Source of the DNA: Ignelater luminosus
Lineage: Eukaryota; Arthropoda; Insecta; Coleoptera; Elateridae
NCBI GenBank assembly: GCA_011009095.1
Contig: VTPC01090547.1
Span: 186,001 to 250,000 of the forward strand
Direction: 5' to 3'
Length of the DNA stretch: 64,000 bases
Numbering within the stretch: the first letter of the stretch is position 1; the number at the start of each line of letters is the position of its first letter. Made by a program: the position numbers and the translations under genes. The notes under the pieces were generated by a model. That model saw only the letters and a program-made list of their open reading frames with translations, made no database searches and was not told the DNA's origin. Below are positions 11,085-22,599 of the stretch, piece after piece.

Positions 11085-12580
11085 TTAATTCTTGTAATAT
11101 TTTTGTCTAGTATGCATAAAGTCTCCTTCACTTAATTCTTCTCCATTAAACTCTTTGATAGTTTCAAACTCATCACTTAAATCTTCATCTGAACTTTGTT
11201 TGATGGTTGCTTCCTCACATTTCTATTAGACAAGTCTTGTTTCTATTTTTTTTTCTTCGTTCTATTTCTTCCAATCTATCATTTAAAAAAAATTCAGTAT
11301 ACACTCTGGAATGTGCAGATTTCCTACCACTCTTGTCCCTTTTTTTAATTGCTTTAGTATAAGCCTTAATGAATGGTGAAATGGTTACAATTTAATGATC
11401 TATAGCACTGTTTTTTTCTGCAATGGTATGTCTTTATTCTTTCCCTTGCCTTGGTCCAATTTCTTCTGTTCCTTGTTTTGCCACAGTACTGTCTTCTACC
11501 TGATTGTTAAGAGAATATTACATTTGTATTGATTTACGATGATTGTCGAGGACGGCCGAACATACAAATAAAGGGTGCGCAAGGAATGTAATAGCAACCC
11601 TTCCTCTTCCACAGCGACAGCCGCCGAATACAGACACGCTCAGACGTGACAACAATTCACATTTTAAATAAACATCTTTTGCATTTTTCTATTATATTAT
11701 ACAGTCCATTATATTGAAGTACCTTTACAATTTGCAACACTGATCTTTGGTGTTTTCTTTTTGTTTATCATTTTCCACTTCTTGATGGTTTATTTCGGAC
11801 AAGAGTCTATGCATAGGTCTATCTGTAACATAACTTGAATTAAAGTCTTCATCATTAAATGCCAACCTATTAAATGGCCAAATTCTAGATTTCTGAAAGC
11901 AATTAACAATATTTCTGGCTGTGAAAGTTCTTAAATAAGCCCGATTAGTTAGCTCGGCGATGTTTTTAATAGTAATAGTTTTTCCTCAGTTTGATGTCAC
12001 TCAATCATTAACTGCTATACTGCACAAATATTTCATCAAGGTTATAAATTCATTTTGCTGGAAATTTATAACGATCCAAAACTCGCTTAAGGTTATCAAA
12101 AAACTAGTTTACCTTATACTTATTAAAAGCAGTGCTTTGTTAAGGTTAGTGCTTTTGGACGTCCTCAGAGAAAGTGAAAAGAAAAACCCTCTTCTCCATC
12201 TTTAGCCTGTTTTGCTTGATGCCACTCCTGAGGAATTTAGCAGTGAGGCAAAACCTTAAGTATACTCATAGGTTAGCTTTTGGATCTAAACATAAATTAG
12301 TCTATAGTTTATATCAGAACACCTTTTAATATATTTCCCTATTAGTATATTTGTTTGAGTATTGCGCAGGTGAATCATCAGTAGCCATATCGCTGTCATT
12401 TCCAGAGTCATTATGTACATGTTGCCGTAAATATTACTTTTTGGTTGTCTTTTTCAAAATTCTGTTAACACGACTTTGCAAGGTCGCTCTTTTAATGTCA
12501 TTTACTCTGGCTGCTTGCTTTAAGAGTACGTACCTTGAAGGTAATCTATGATTTGCTTTTCAAATACGTTTTCGTGGCAT
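11085..12580 (-). pseudogene. Pogo/Tigger-like transposase, heavily decayed
   Basis: DDE transposase of the pogo group, read from MPRKR at 12580, a typical start for this family. A TGA follows at codon 7. The N-terminal psq-type helix-turn-helix is visible as SLKQAARVNDIKRATLQSR at about 12460-12515. The catalytic part survives as FNKYKV, VLDRYKFPAK and IYNLDE (first Asp) at about 12040-12110. Its middle, including the other catalytic Asps, is missing. Downstream NRAYLRTFTARNIVNCFQKS and IWPFNRLAFNDEDF with SYVTDRP (about 11800-11935) match the conserved post-catalytic block. The C-terminal tail has ISPFIKAYTK and an acidic end SSDEDLSDEFETIKEFNGEEL, with a stop at 11085. Several stops, frameshifts and a large internal deletion make it non-functional. 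A GC-richer insertion lies at about 11530-11650. Confidence 0.85.
11530..11650. other. GC-rich block inside the pogo-like relic
   Basis: About 120 bp around GTCGAGGACGGCCGAACA and GCGACAGCCGCCGAATACAG, much richer in G+C than its surroundings. It interrupts the spacer between the catalytic and C-terminal parts of the pogo-like gene. No coding motif is visible. It is probably a fragment of another element. Confidence 0.35.
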
Positions 12581-12599
12581 CTAAAAGTAAATAAGCACG

Positions 12600-13910
12600 T
12601 TGAAAACATTATCTTGCTTAAAATATATTAGATGACTGAATGCCCACCGTGGCCAAATGCTTCCCTACTAGGTGTTTGGAAAGCCAACAGCCCTCATGGG
12701 CAAGGGTTCTTATTCTTGTATAAGGTTTGTCCTCCACCGGGCTTGTGCATTCAGAAACTATTGAACATTTTGATCTAAAATAAACGCATGCATTTAAATC
12801 GGAAATGTGACTGACCTATGATGGGGAAGGGAATGAGCTTTCAGAGGAAGTTAACATACTAGTTTTGAAGGAAGCTTTCAATAGTGTTTTTGACTTTAAA
12901 TTTATTTATGAATTACTAAATTAAAAGTATTATACAGCAACCAATCCTGATACTGACCATTCAACAAAGGTAATTTTAATGTTGGTAATTTCAGTTGTAA
13001 ATTTGCATCGTTAAGGTGTAAGCTAATTTCAGACTAAATAGATGTGGATGATGTATTATTATTCTAGTTTTAATTTAGAAATACAATCTTGAAGTGATAC
13101 GCGTCTACAAAATATTTTATGTTGCTAATATTGTATCGAGATTTTCAAGATTCTTGGAAAATTTAAAATTCTTGAAAGGACTGAATCACAAAGAACTACA
13201 TTTAGTAGCATTAAAACAGCATGATCCAAAATATCCTGATAATATAAAATTTATTTTAGAAAGCAAAGGGAATGGAAACATCAACTAACCCCTTGTATTC
13301 TACTACAATATATTTAATGAAATCCCAACTCCACAACCGTTTAACCTCCATCGCTCTTTTCCGCAATATTTAATATCTAATATCTTCTCCCGTATAGCTT
13401 TAAAATACATATTAGACTTTTTCATGAATCAAGATAAACATGTACATCCCTGGCTAAAAAGAGGAAAATAAGAAAAATTCATAACCCGCTTTATATACCT
13501 TATTGTTTTTGTTAGGAGATGAGTAAAAGGTCTTTAATAAAAGATTTTCAGTTTATAGGTTCACTGAAGTTAATAGAAATTTTATGTAGTAAATGATGCA
13601 TTAATTTACCTTCTTGTTTAATGTTTCTTTAATGAATTACGGTTTCTTTTATAAAATTAATACAAGAATATTATTTGCATTTATTTTTTCATTTAGCATT
13701 TTTTACCTCGTCTAATTCAAAATGAAAATAACTAGATTACTACTGCTTCTGTTATACAGTGTTTCTCGGTTTTATCCATGGCTCTGCAAGATTGGTTGCT
13801 TGTCTGATTTTGGGTAATTGAACGTACATTAATGCATTGCTTAATTAGTTTCCAGTAACAGTAACTTTTTATATTGCACCTTGCTGCTCATGTAAAGATA
13901 GCCAAAACCA
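12600..13910. other. Mostly non-coding; one short coding-like frame
   Basis: A GC-higher patch at 12640-12760 is unclassified. A plus-strand frame at 13094-13288 reads FLENLKFLKGLNHKELHLVA and looks protein-like, but I recognise no family and see no splice context. It could be a transposon remnant or chance. Confidence 0.3.
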
Positions 13911-13916
13911 TTTAAG

Positions 13917-14015
13917 AGGGGGTATCATGATCCAGAGAATGTTTACAAAGTGTCACTGTCAAAATATGTAAAACGCTTAGCAGACTTAAAAGAGAAAGTT
14001 GCATTGCATGACAAG
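13917..14015 (+). CDS. Candidate internal exon of an unidentified host gene
   Basis: A 99-bp, 33-codon open block is bounded by AG at 13915-13916 and by GTACGT at 14016-14021, so it would be a phase 0-0 internal exon. It reads YHDPENVYKVSLSKYVKRLA followed by a charged helix-like DLKEKVALHDK. Composition (Lys/Leu/Val/Glu alternation) is that of a folded protein, and the donor is close to consensus; the upstream pyrimidine tract is weak. The frame also stays open past the donor for about 14 codons, so an unspliced transposon fragment is an alternative. I do not recognise the protein. It ends just beside the 3' limit of the LINE relic on the opposite strand. Confidence 0.3.
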
Positions 14016-14900
14016 GTACGTAATGATCATGAATATCACAATCGTGTAGCGCGGTAGTTTCAGAATACAGTTTAAAACCATTGACGTACAGTAAGATATG
14101 GCAGTCAATTATCCTCGGTAGGCCACTTATAAATAGTACAAAAAGGAGTGGTCCTAGATTGGAGCCCTGTGGGACTCTGGAGCTGACTATAGAACTATCT
14201 GATCTATGATTGTACTCGATATATTGTATTCTTCAGAGAAGACATGACCGAAATAAAGCTACTAAAGCCCAGGTTCTCTAATTGATGAAGAATTATCAAA
14301 TGGTTTATCTTGTTACTCAGGTCAACATACACGCAGTCGACTTGGTCACGTTTATTTAATAAGTATTTTAGCTACATACTGCACAAAACAAGTTAAATTT
14401 GTAATGGCCGAACGTTTATAAACAAATTCATATTGTTCAACAGAAACAAAAGATGACATTTGATTCTAGATTGTCTGATACAAAACAATCTCAAAGGTTT
14501 CTGAAAAATTGCACAGGATAGATATGGGGCTGTAATTTTCAATTAAAGATTTGTCTCCTGATACGAGCAGCTTTCCTTTGTGATGGATATGACTCCTTTT
14601 GTAAACACATCGATGCAGTCTTTGACCAGGAACCTTGGAATATTAGAAATTCTGACAATGAATTTATTCTTTAAAGTTGAGGGTATTCATAATGCCAAGA
14701 TGGCAATATTCTGTAAATGCGAGCTATCTTTAAGGTTATTGACAAAACCCCAAAAGACCTTTTAAATTATTATCTTCCAGTAAAGAAGCTTAATTTTCAA
14801 AACTTTCGTTAGATTGGCTTTTGATTTGAGAATTGAGTCTGCAGTAGTCTTCATTTTTGTAGTGTCTCCACAATCTCTTTTTACTTTTTATTAATCTTAT

Positions 14901-14921
14901 TAGTTCTCTGTTAAACCAGAC
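14901..14921. repeat. Target-site duplication of the nested LINE, copy 1
   Basis: TAGTTCTCTGTTAAACCAGAC, paired with 15759-15779 (16 of 21 identical). Both copies encode the same WF(N/D)R linker motif of the host LINE on the minus strand. Confidence 0.6.
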
Positions 14922-15758
14922 TTTTTTTTTGTTTGCGGGGAGAAGAAATGCTCATGCACACCCTGCCTTTGCTCTTGGCTAAGCAGCAGGGTAGTGTGGG
15001 ATTTCTTCCATCGTGGGAAGACCTACCCACTAAAACTCCTCCCCTCTTCGTTGGCTTTCATTGTTTTTGGCACCGTCTTTCGACATTATTTCAGAAACAG
15101 TGAATTAATGGCTTATCCTATAGTCCTATATTCTTTTTTGTACCTTTTTTCATCTTCCTTTTTGGTCTTTATCATTTTGGTTATCAGTTCTTCAATCGTT
15201 TTCCAGTTTGTTTCACTTCCCACTTCTAGTTTTCTCCCTACTTCTTGCTTGTCTCCATTTTCTGCATTGGAAGATTGCGTGTTCTGGGCTATCCTCTATT
15301 TCGCAATAAGGGCATTTTTCTGTTGTAGCTTTTTTATTGCGTATAAGTAGTTTTGGAAGCATCCATGTCTGGTTATGGCCTGTGCCAGGTCCATGTTGCC
15401 TACTTATCCATTCTGTAATAGTCTGCCCAAGTTTATTGTCATTTACTAATTGTGTTTTTTCTTAAGTCCTTTCTTTCCCCTGCAGTTTCCTTGTAATTAA
15501 TATTCTTTCCTCTGCCATCTGGTCCGATGGTACTGTTCTCGCTAGTATCGTAGCAGTATCTGTAGCTATTGTTTTGTATCCCTTACATATTCTTATCGTC
15601 ATTTTTCTTTGTACCCTGTCTATTAATTGTTTATACTTCTTAATTTGCAGTGCTTTTTTCCATTTGGGGTCATCACATAGAATAATGGAATTCCCCACAC
15701 TGCTCAGGACCCTGAGTTTTTGTTCTCTTGCCTTCCCCAGTCTTGGCAGAATTCTGCT
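14922..15758 (-). mobile_element. 5'-truncated R1-like LINE nested in the older LINE
   Basis: C-terminal part of a second, different non-LTR polymerase on the minus strand. Motifs in order: ILPRLGKAREQKLRVLSSV, then KKYKQLIDRVQRKMTIRIC and GYKTIATDTATILA with AEER (15462-15700), the post-RT block of R1-clade elements. After a frameshift come ITEWISRQHGPGTGHNQTW and the zinc knuckle CPYCEIEDSPEHAIFQC (about 15255-15400). A stop at 15213 is followed by about 280 bp of 3' UTR and an A9 tail (T9 at 14922-14930). Both flanks carry related 21-bp sequences, 14901-14921 and 15759-15779, matching at 16 of 21 bases, which I read as an aged target-site duplication. The open frame at 15462-15899 is a chimera of host LINE and insert. 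Confidence 0.8.
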
Positions 15759-15779
15759 TAGGGTTCTGTCAAACCATAC
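15759..15779. repeat. Target-site duplication of the nested LINE, copy 2
   Basis: TAGGGTTCTGTCAAACCATAC, the partner of 14901-14921. Confidence 0.6.
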
Positions 15780-16169
15780 TGGATATCTACAACTGGTCAC
15801 ATTTATTGCAAACGATGAAGTCAAAGATGTCATAAATGATTTTATAAAGTCTATTGCAAACTTCATCTTTGCTTTGCAGGAGGAAGTAACTCTGTCCAAT
15901 CAACCTCAGTGAATATATTGTAGTACATAGTAACACAATCAGCTTTTTTGAGATTGTAATTACGTTCATGAGGGTAACTAACTCTGTAGTGCCTGTCAAA
16001 TCGATTTGAATTGTTCAAGAAAATATAATAAAACGGAATCAATGAAATCTGTTAACCAAGTCTCAGAGAAACAGATAATATCAGAGTATAATATCATTAG
16101 CGTTTTGTATTAATACCTCGGGTGTTTTGATAGTTGCATCTCAAAAAAATTGGACAATCATCAGAACAA

Positions 16170-19100
16170 AACATAGCACTTACCTTTATCCCAGGCAACG
16201 TGATTGTTTGTTACGTCAACTTAAGTTTTATTCTTAGCCTTATAATTAGTACAGTTAGAGATTTATATATTGCAGTAACCATTGCATTTGTAACACGCAC
16301 TACTCATATAGCATCAAAAATTTGGGCTGTTCTTTGTAGCTTAACGTTGTAATAATTTGGAAGAGTAATTCTCATATAAAATTACTGCATTTATAAAGAA
16401 AACGGGTGAGATCTTCAATATCTTGAGTAAAGCCTACTATTCTTATACAGGGTGTTATATTTTTAAGTTCTAGTTGCTGGATAGGTTAGATTTATCACGT
16501 ACATTGATAAATTGGTTTCTAACGCAGACAATTTTTTTTTGATGCAGTCGACTTTGTATCTGTTATGGTTTATGAGATGCCTTCAGTGTACTAGATAATA
16601 AAATACGAAATTTCACAGAATCTAAAGAAGATATCTGATACTATACAATGTGCTTTGGTTATTTAGTTATTCGGGCACAATTTTGCCGGTGATCTTTTTG
16701 GATAGGTTTGTATTTCATTTATACCGGAAGCCACTGCAATATATATATATATATATATATATATTGTTATTTACTCTAAATGTACACCTTTACTATTTTA
16801 AAAAGTAAGAAAAGATGTAAAGAAGGCGAGAATGTCAACGATCATGCTACACCAAAGAGAACTTTTTTACTGTGCTTCTTTTATATTGTGTAATAAACAT
16901 AAATTACCCAGAATTGTTTTACTTTCCTTCACTTTTACTGTCAAATTTCCTTTTTCTAGCAAATAGTAGACTAGAATAGAAAAAAGGTTTGCAAAAGTAA
17001 GGAAAGATAAGAATGCAGGCAATATATTAGCAAGAAAGAAATATTAAAGTAGAAAAGTAAGTAAGTCTGTATAAATCTAATAAATTTTCAAATAATGTGA
17101 ATCTTAAAGTCAGTAGGGATTTTAAGAAATAATTAATGGAATGAACGTAATCCTCAAATTATTAAAACATAGCCTAGGAGTTATATTTCTAAAGACCAAT
17201 TATTAAATTGGGGGAAAATCAACACAGAGAAATGAGGAAGTAGCAAACATCATTTTAAGCGAGGAAACCGCTAGAAAGACATTTAAAAATCTTTTAGTTT
17301 ACGTGGCATGCCCATTAAACATAAAAATAAAATCAAACTAAAAGCAGATTAAGCTCGAAAGGGACAGGAAAGCCTCGAAATTCTGAACTCCCTTTATCGA
17401 TGTTTTGTATTTGTCCTCTAACAAAAGGAACTTTTTTTAATTCATGCAATAATCAACATAAAATTCATTCTTTGCTTCAAGTAATCCCGACAACTAATAT
17501 TTTTTTTATATTTTTCCTACTGATGCGATGTTATATTTTACAATGAACGTCAAGAAAATTTACTAGCGGCTTATTACAAAATGGAACAATGATTCCTACT
17601 GCCAACTCTGCACAAATGTCTACTATTTTGGACTTCATTCAGTAAATAAAGGCACTGATTATATCCACGCTTACTTTTTATTATTTTTACTTGGTTCTCG
17701 TCCAAGTAATTGAAAATCTACACAATGAGCACGCATGAGGCGGGAGATATACAGCGAGCACACTCCCTTCAATTGTTTGAAGAAAAATAAGTTTTCTTAT
17801 GTTCTCCAGAAAATGGAGGGCATTTAGTTTATCTGATTTTAACTAAATCCTCTCTTTTCACCTGTTCTCTAAGACTTTTATGTGATTATATAAGACAAAA
17901 TTTTTATTCTTTCATTCTTATTAGAGGAAATACTTCATCTTGAAATACATTTTCAGCTTCAATTACTGTTAGATATAAAGAGCATAAAAAAACAACAGAC
18001 GATTAAATAGCCGCTAGGACGTATTAAATTAAACTATTAGTTTACTTAGCTATTACGCTTATTAGATTATAGTTAATCGTCGGTTCATAAACGTGTTCAC
18101 GAACAAAGCTTCAGAAAGTTTACTTCCCGAGTTCAGCTTTATTATTGCAAATCAGATATTATAAATTTATGAAGGAAAATCCAATTTTACAGCGTTATAT
18201 AGAAGTCAAAGTTCAACACAAAACACAAAGACTCTATGCATCACCACCTAACTTTCAAAAATTGATGAAAAATATGAAAGTAAATTAAAGGAAAATTGAC
18301 GTTTCTCTTATGGTCTAAATGTTATTGAAATTTTAAAATTAACAAATAAATGGAGCTTGAAATCAACTTTGGAAAGAAATCCGGGTTTAAAGATCAGTTC
18401 ATTCGAATGGAATAAACCCTGATGACACCTGCTGTTTTACGAAACTTTTTGAAACAATCACGGCACTGGCACTTCCGCTGAAAGCATTTTACACGCTCTG
18501 TTGAAACACTTAAACTTTTACAATTTTCCCAACCGACACGCATGTTAATACTGCTCGAGATTGTTTTTAAACAAAATATTTCAACGATCTTAGTTTTGCT
18601 CAACTTTTCTTTTGTTGTAAATTTAAAGTAATTTCGCGCATTTTAATTAATTTAATTGAACTATTCAGCTTCAGCAGATTCTTCCAATTGCTTTTTGACA
18701 TAAAATTCTATTTTTATTTGTTTGTTTATTGATGGGGAACAAAACTACTTCATATTCTACATTTTATAGCTTTTTCATTCGGTTATAATAATTAAGTTTT
18801 GTTTAAAGTCGCTGTGTATAAATTTAAAGGAATTTTCATCTGATTAAAGCTTTGATAACAATCAAAATCACAAACAATAGTATGAGGCGCAACACTAAAA
18901 CTTAACGAGCTTAGAAAGGTAGTATCACTGTAACAGGTTATACGATTGGCTAGAAACTGAAAAGTATGCCTGCAAATATCCAACAAGAACTATGCAGGGT
19001 TACTCAATCGAAAAGGATCTTGAAAATTATATAACAGATACACAATCAATTAAAATGAAAAAAACCACCATCAGATTCAGTAAATGTTATTTCTTCAAAG

Positions 19101-19580
19101 CACGTGCATCTGTGGTTATCTGACTTAGCTCTGTTAACACAAAAAAAACAAGAGCGCCAATCTTTAAATAGTGTACTATAAGTTGTTCTATTCTTTATGA
19201 GAGATCTCTCTTAAAGAAGATCTTCATTAAACTCTTTGTCATCTTAAGTTTTTTATTTCCTCCTGTTTATGTTCTCGTTGAATATCATATTTTGTTTCTG
19301 TAAGAGTCTTTTTCTTCAAAACAGAGCTGTACATATTCAAATGTGCTAATAACCGCGATGGAAAGTTCTGCAAAAATCTTCTCATGTAAACAACAGCATG
19401 CTATTTAAAAACGTTTAACGACTTACTACATTTTCGTACGTTGCAAAGAAGAAATGAGCACCTAAATTCAACTGATTCTTTAAAGTAAAACTATGCACAC
19501 TGCTATCTTTTCTTTTGTTACCTGCGATACGATTCAAAATCTACGACCTTGTCTGTGTCGAACTTTAATTGTCTATTTCC
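16170..19580. other. AT-rich non-coding stretch
   Basis: No recognisable gene. A CAGGGTGTT motif preceded by TATA lies at 16444-16456 and a TA microsatellite at 16739-16765. The minus frame at 18394-18603 is Cys-rich (CFQRKCQCRDC) but short and unmatched. Confidence 0.4.
16739..16765. repeat. (AT)n microsatellite
   Basis: Thirteen AT units in a row, self-complementary and therefore able to form a hairpin. Confidence 0.95.
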
Positions 19581-19584
19581 GTTC

Positions 19585-20010
19585 TAAACGTGTTGAGGAC
19601 ACCAAAAATTTATTATTAACTGCCGTGTTACCTTCTGGGAGTTTAGAAACTTTTATAGTATTTACGATAGAACAATCAAAACCACATTGGGAAATTATTA
19701 ACTTCTCTGACAGTTCTTGCAAACAAGCGTCATCACCCTTTTCTTATGATATCTGATCGTATCAATTCTTTTTCCCTAGTTGACCGACTTTAGCAGAGTT
19801 CTCGAATTGGTAGTCAAGATATTTTCCAGACATGCAGATTCCCTCTTTACTCAACTGGAATCTGCCACCCATAAAGAGTACTTTCAATGAGTTGCTACTG
19901 AATACTATAGACTGTTCTGCAAGCAGTTTTTGGATCTTAATCCAGATCTTGGTTATGCGCTTTACCATTTGCACAACTCTGTATCTTTCATTCAAGCAAT
20001 CTTTATAAAT
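19585..20010 (-). pseudogene. Unrecognised decayed coding sequence
   Basis: One minus-strand frame stays protein-like over about 140 codons with only two close stops in the middle (around 19745-19764). The upstream part holds NERYRVVQMVKRITKIWIKI, LLAEQSIVFSSNSLKVLFMG and LSKEGICMSGKYLDYQFENS. After the stops the same frame reads ACLQELSEKLIISQCGFDCS and VSKLPEGNTAVNNKFLVSST before a final stop. Persistence of one frame and balanced residue use argue for former coding. I do not recognise the family; it may be part of a transposon polyprotein or a host pseudogene. There is no intact start, and no neighbour shares its strand. Confidence 0.35.
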
Positions 20011-20019
20011 AAATAGTTT

Positions 20020-20620
20020 CTCTTAGATAAGTTATTGGAATTTGTCAACTTCATATTTGAATTTGTGACACATTAGATAATTCGGTATCTCACGTTTGTT
20101 TGTAAAAGAAAAAATTGCTCGTCTGGGACGTCACAGGGTCAATTCTTTGGCGGCATTCTATCTGCATGGGTGCTGGATTTGCAAGTACCACTGCAGAGAA
20201 GCAAAAACACGAGAAACACACCAATGCAAATAAAAATTATTTTTTGCTGATGGATCTTTGGGACACTGACGCTAAAACTCTTTCAACTATGGAAAATATG
20301 AATCAGCTTTAAAGGATCGTACACTTTGTTTTTCACTTCAATAAAATTTTTGGATATTAATATTAAGGCAAGTTACTTGACCTCAAATGGCCGTTTAGGT
20401 ATCCAAGAAAAGATTTCAATAGGATCAATGGCCAAACTTATGAAAAAATGTCAATTGTACAAGATACCTAGGTAAAGTTCTATTAGAACAGTCATTTTAG
20501 ATAAAATCTTTATCTTCGGGGTAACGTTGATTTACAATAGAATTAGTACTAGTAATATATGGACAATCTAAACGATCTAGACACTATATCTACTATCAAT
20601 TTTTACTGAAAGTAAGAAAA
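20020..20620. other. No gene recognised
   Basis: Short plus-strand frames (for example 20115-20312) without motif. Possibly the upstream flank of the piggyBac relic. Confidence 0.3.
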
Positions 20621-20634
20621 TAAAACTGCAGATT

Positions 20635-21738
20635 TAGCAGTCTTTGATTATAGCGGTTCTTCGGATGAAGATGAAAATGTGGAAGAAGTGGTCAAAATAC
20701 AGAAGAATGCAATACAGAACAAAGAAATATAGAAGATTTATAGAAACAGATAATGAAGACGAGGCAGGTGAAGAAGCTGAAGCGGAAAAAATTTGAGAAA
20801 GCGGAAAAAGAACACTCCACTAATATATAAAAGTTTTAACCCCATTAGAATATTTAACCAAGTCATTTTCTGTGGACATGATGGCTGATAGAGTAGAACA
20901 AACAAATCTATACAGGTACTTCTATAAATTTGAGCAATAAAAAATTTACTGATGTTATATCTATGTTATTCACAATTGGCGTGATACATACTGGAACACT
21001 CAATTTTTGGTAAACAAAACCATGATACCTTATGTACCTTATGAACCTAAGACAATATATCAAAAACAAACTCCACAAATGGGGTTTTAAATGGTTTAAT
21101 TGTATGATTTTCCGAATGGACGTCTGTGGTTGTGGCTCTGTGTAAAATCCTCCGAACCCAAACCACAAAACTCAGTAGTGTTTTTCGATAATTATTTCGA
21201 TAGCTTGGATTATTTATTTGCCTGAAAACGTTTGGAATCATAAGTCTTGGTATATGCAAAAATAATAGAATTGAAGAAAAATCACAATGACTATAAAATA
21301 GATCCACCACTTGTCAAGTGGTTAGAGAACAAATGCGTATTATTGAGAAGCACTTATTGCCTAATTCAACTCGCCACTACTCTAAAAAGGTATAATTAAA
21401 CCTAGAAAAAGGATAATAATTTAATACAATAAACAAACTCCCTTTTAGAATTATATATTTGTCTAAGTCGAGCAAAACGATGGTATGATTCTATCTTTAG
21501 TTACCTATTAGACATGGATGTCGTCAACGCTTGGTATTTAAAACTGATTGTGCTATGTTGAAACACAAATCAATGCCAAAAAAGAAACTTCAAATGGAAT
21601 TGTCGGAATCAGTGAATAAAACTGGGAATTCTGCATATAGAGGAAGAGCTTCATCTCAAACTATCAAGGCAAAAACTTATCCTGTCAAAAGCAGACCTCA
21701 TCTAGCTACTAGAAAATACTGTGGGTTTTACATCTAAT
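20635..21738 (+). pseudogene. piggyBac-like transposase pseudogene
   Basis: Plus-strand remnant of a piggyBac (DDE_Tnp_1_7) transposase. An acidic N-terminus is seen as DYSGSSDEDENVEEVV and RRFIETDNEDEAGEEAEAEK (20650-20790). The start of the catalytic domain is PLEYLTKSFSVDMMADRVEQ followed by TNLY (about 20840-20915), then KKFTDVISMLFTIGVIHTGT (about 20940-21000). NKLHKWGFKWF (about 21065-21100) matches the conserved KPHKWG(Y/F)K block. The C-terminal helix FSYLLDMDVVNAWYLK (21495-21545) leads into the final open piece, in which KPKKKLQMEL-type and RPHLATRKYCG segments precede a stop at 21737. Much of the middle, with two catalytic Asps, is deleted or unreadable, and at least four frame changes are needed. 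No TTAA-flanked ends were identified. Confidence 0.8.
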
Positions 21739-21739
21739 A

Positions 21740-22595
21740 AAAATCGTTTCTATGATTTCCATTAATAGTTAACGCGTTTGATTTTTGTATTCAAGAAAAT
21801 AAAATTATAATAATAGTTTTTGAGTTACTGCCTATTATTTCTAAGAATATTGACCTCTCAACACAACCTTTAAGTTCAGGTTAAACTAATATTAATGCAG
21901 ATTTAGGTCACAAATACCGTACACTGTGAAAATATAAATTTTCGAAGAAATATTTAATAGTGTGAACGTCACAGGGTTAATCCAAAACTGAAGAGAAAGT
22001 TGGTGAGGGTATCTGCGGACTAACGTACCTGATATACATAATGTACCAAAGCAAAGCCTTCCTAAAACTTCACTAGAGGAAGAAGAAGAAAAAAAAGAAG
22101 AAAAAGAAGAATTTTACTCTAACAATGGGGGCAAAAAGAAAGGTCAAACTCCAAGCCAAAGAAAAATGAATCAGTACTACCTCAAAATTGGTCGTTTTTT
22201 CATTTTTCGGAATTTCTGACTGTCTTCTTTTACTGTGAAGGACTACAAAGAATCTGTTACTAATGTTAACTCTTTATTGTTGGTTAGAAAAAAATCTAAA
22301 AAACTAATTCCATAATTTTTTACCAAAATGTATAACACAGTAAACGTTAACAAAAAAATCATCAATACAAAAAATCACACAGCAACCCACTATTCATTCT
22401 ATTTCTGTCGATTGTATATGAAATGGTCTTTTAGCTACAATATCAAAGAATAGTGTTGCATATATTTTCAGTAGTATTTTTGATATACCATATGAAAACA
22501 ACAATTTATGGATTCAAATTATTCTAAATTGTAATTTTAGGCAAATTTCCTTTTAAAACAAAGATATGAAGTTTAAAATTATTTTAGGATATCCG
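21740..22595. other. Non-coding, with a purine-rich tract
   Basis: AT-rich. It contains the GAA-type tract listed separately and no recognised gene. Confidence 0.4.
22075..22111 (+). repeat. (GAA)n-like purine tract
   Basis: Uninterrupted purine run of GAA, GA and A units on the plus strand. Confidence 0.85.
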
Positions 22596-22599
22596 CTTG

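Larger units (their letters stand above)
14030..16140 (-). pseudogene. Old LINE (endonuclease + reverse transcriptase), split by a nested LINE
   Basis: Minus-strand relic of an APE-type non-LTR retrotransposon. Endonuclease motifs come first: YQNTRGINTK (16093-16133, usually YQNVRGLRTK) and SDIICFSETWLTD (about 16050-16090). KKADCVTMYYNIFTEVDWTELL (about 15880-15950) matches the region before the endonuclease-RT linker. After an interruption at 14922-15758 the linker resumes as VWFNRELIRLIKSKKRLW and HYKNEDYCRL (about 14840-14920). The RT follows with QVDCVYVDLSNKINHL (about 14290-14345), then GPLL-type remains and ILLYVNGFKLY (about 14060-14100), where YVNG stands in place of the catalytic YADD. 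Multiple stops and frameshifts. The clade is CR1/L2/Jockey-like, unresolved. The 3' part is lost near 14030. Confidence 0.85.

Noticed and set aside
15574-15912. 112-codon plus-strand frame
   Set aside because: Antisense to the R1-like LINE C-terminus, which carries the recognisable motifs.
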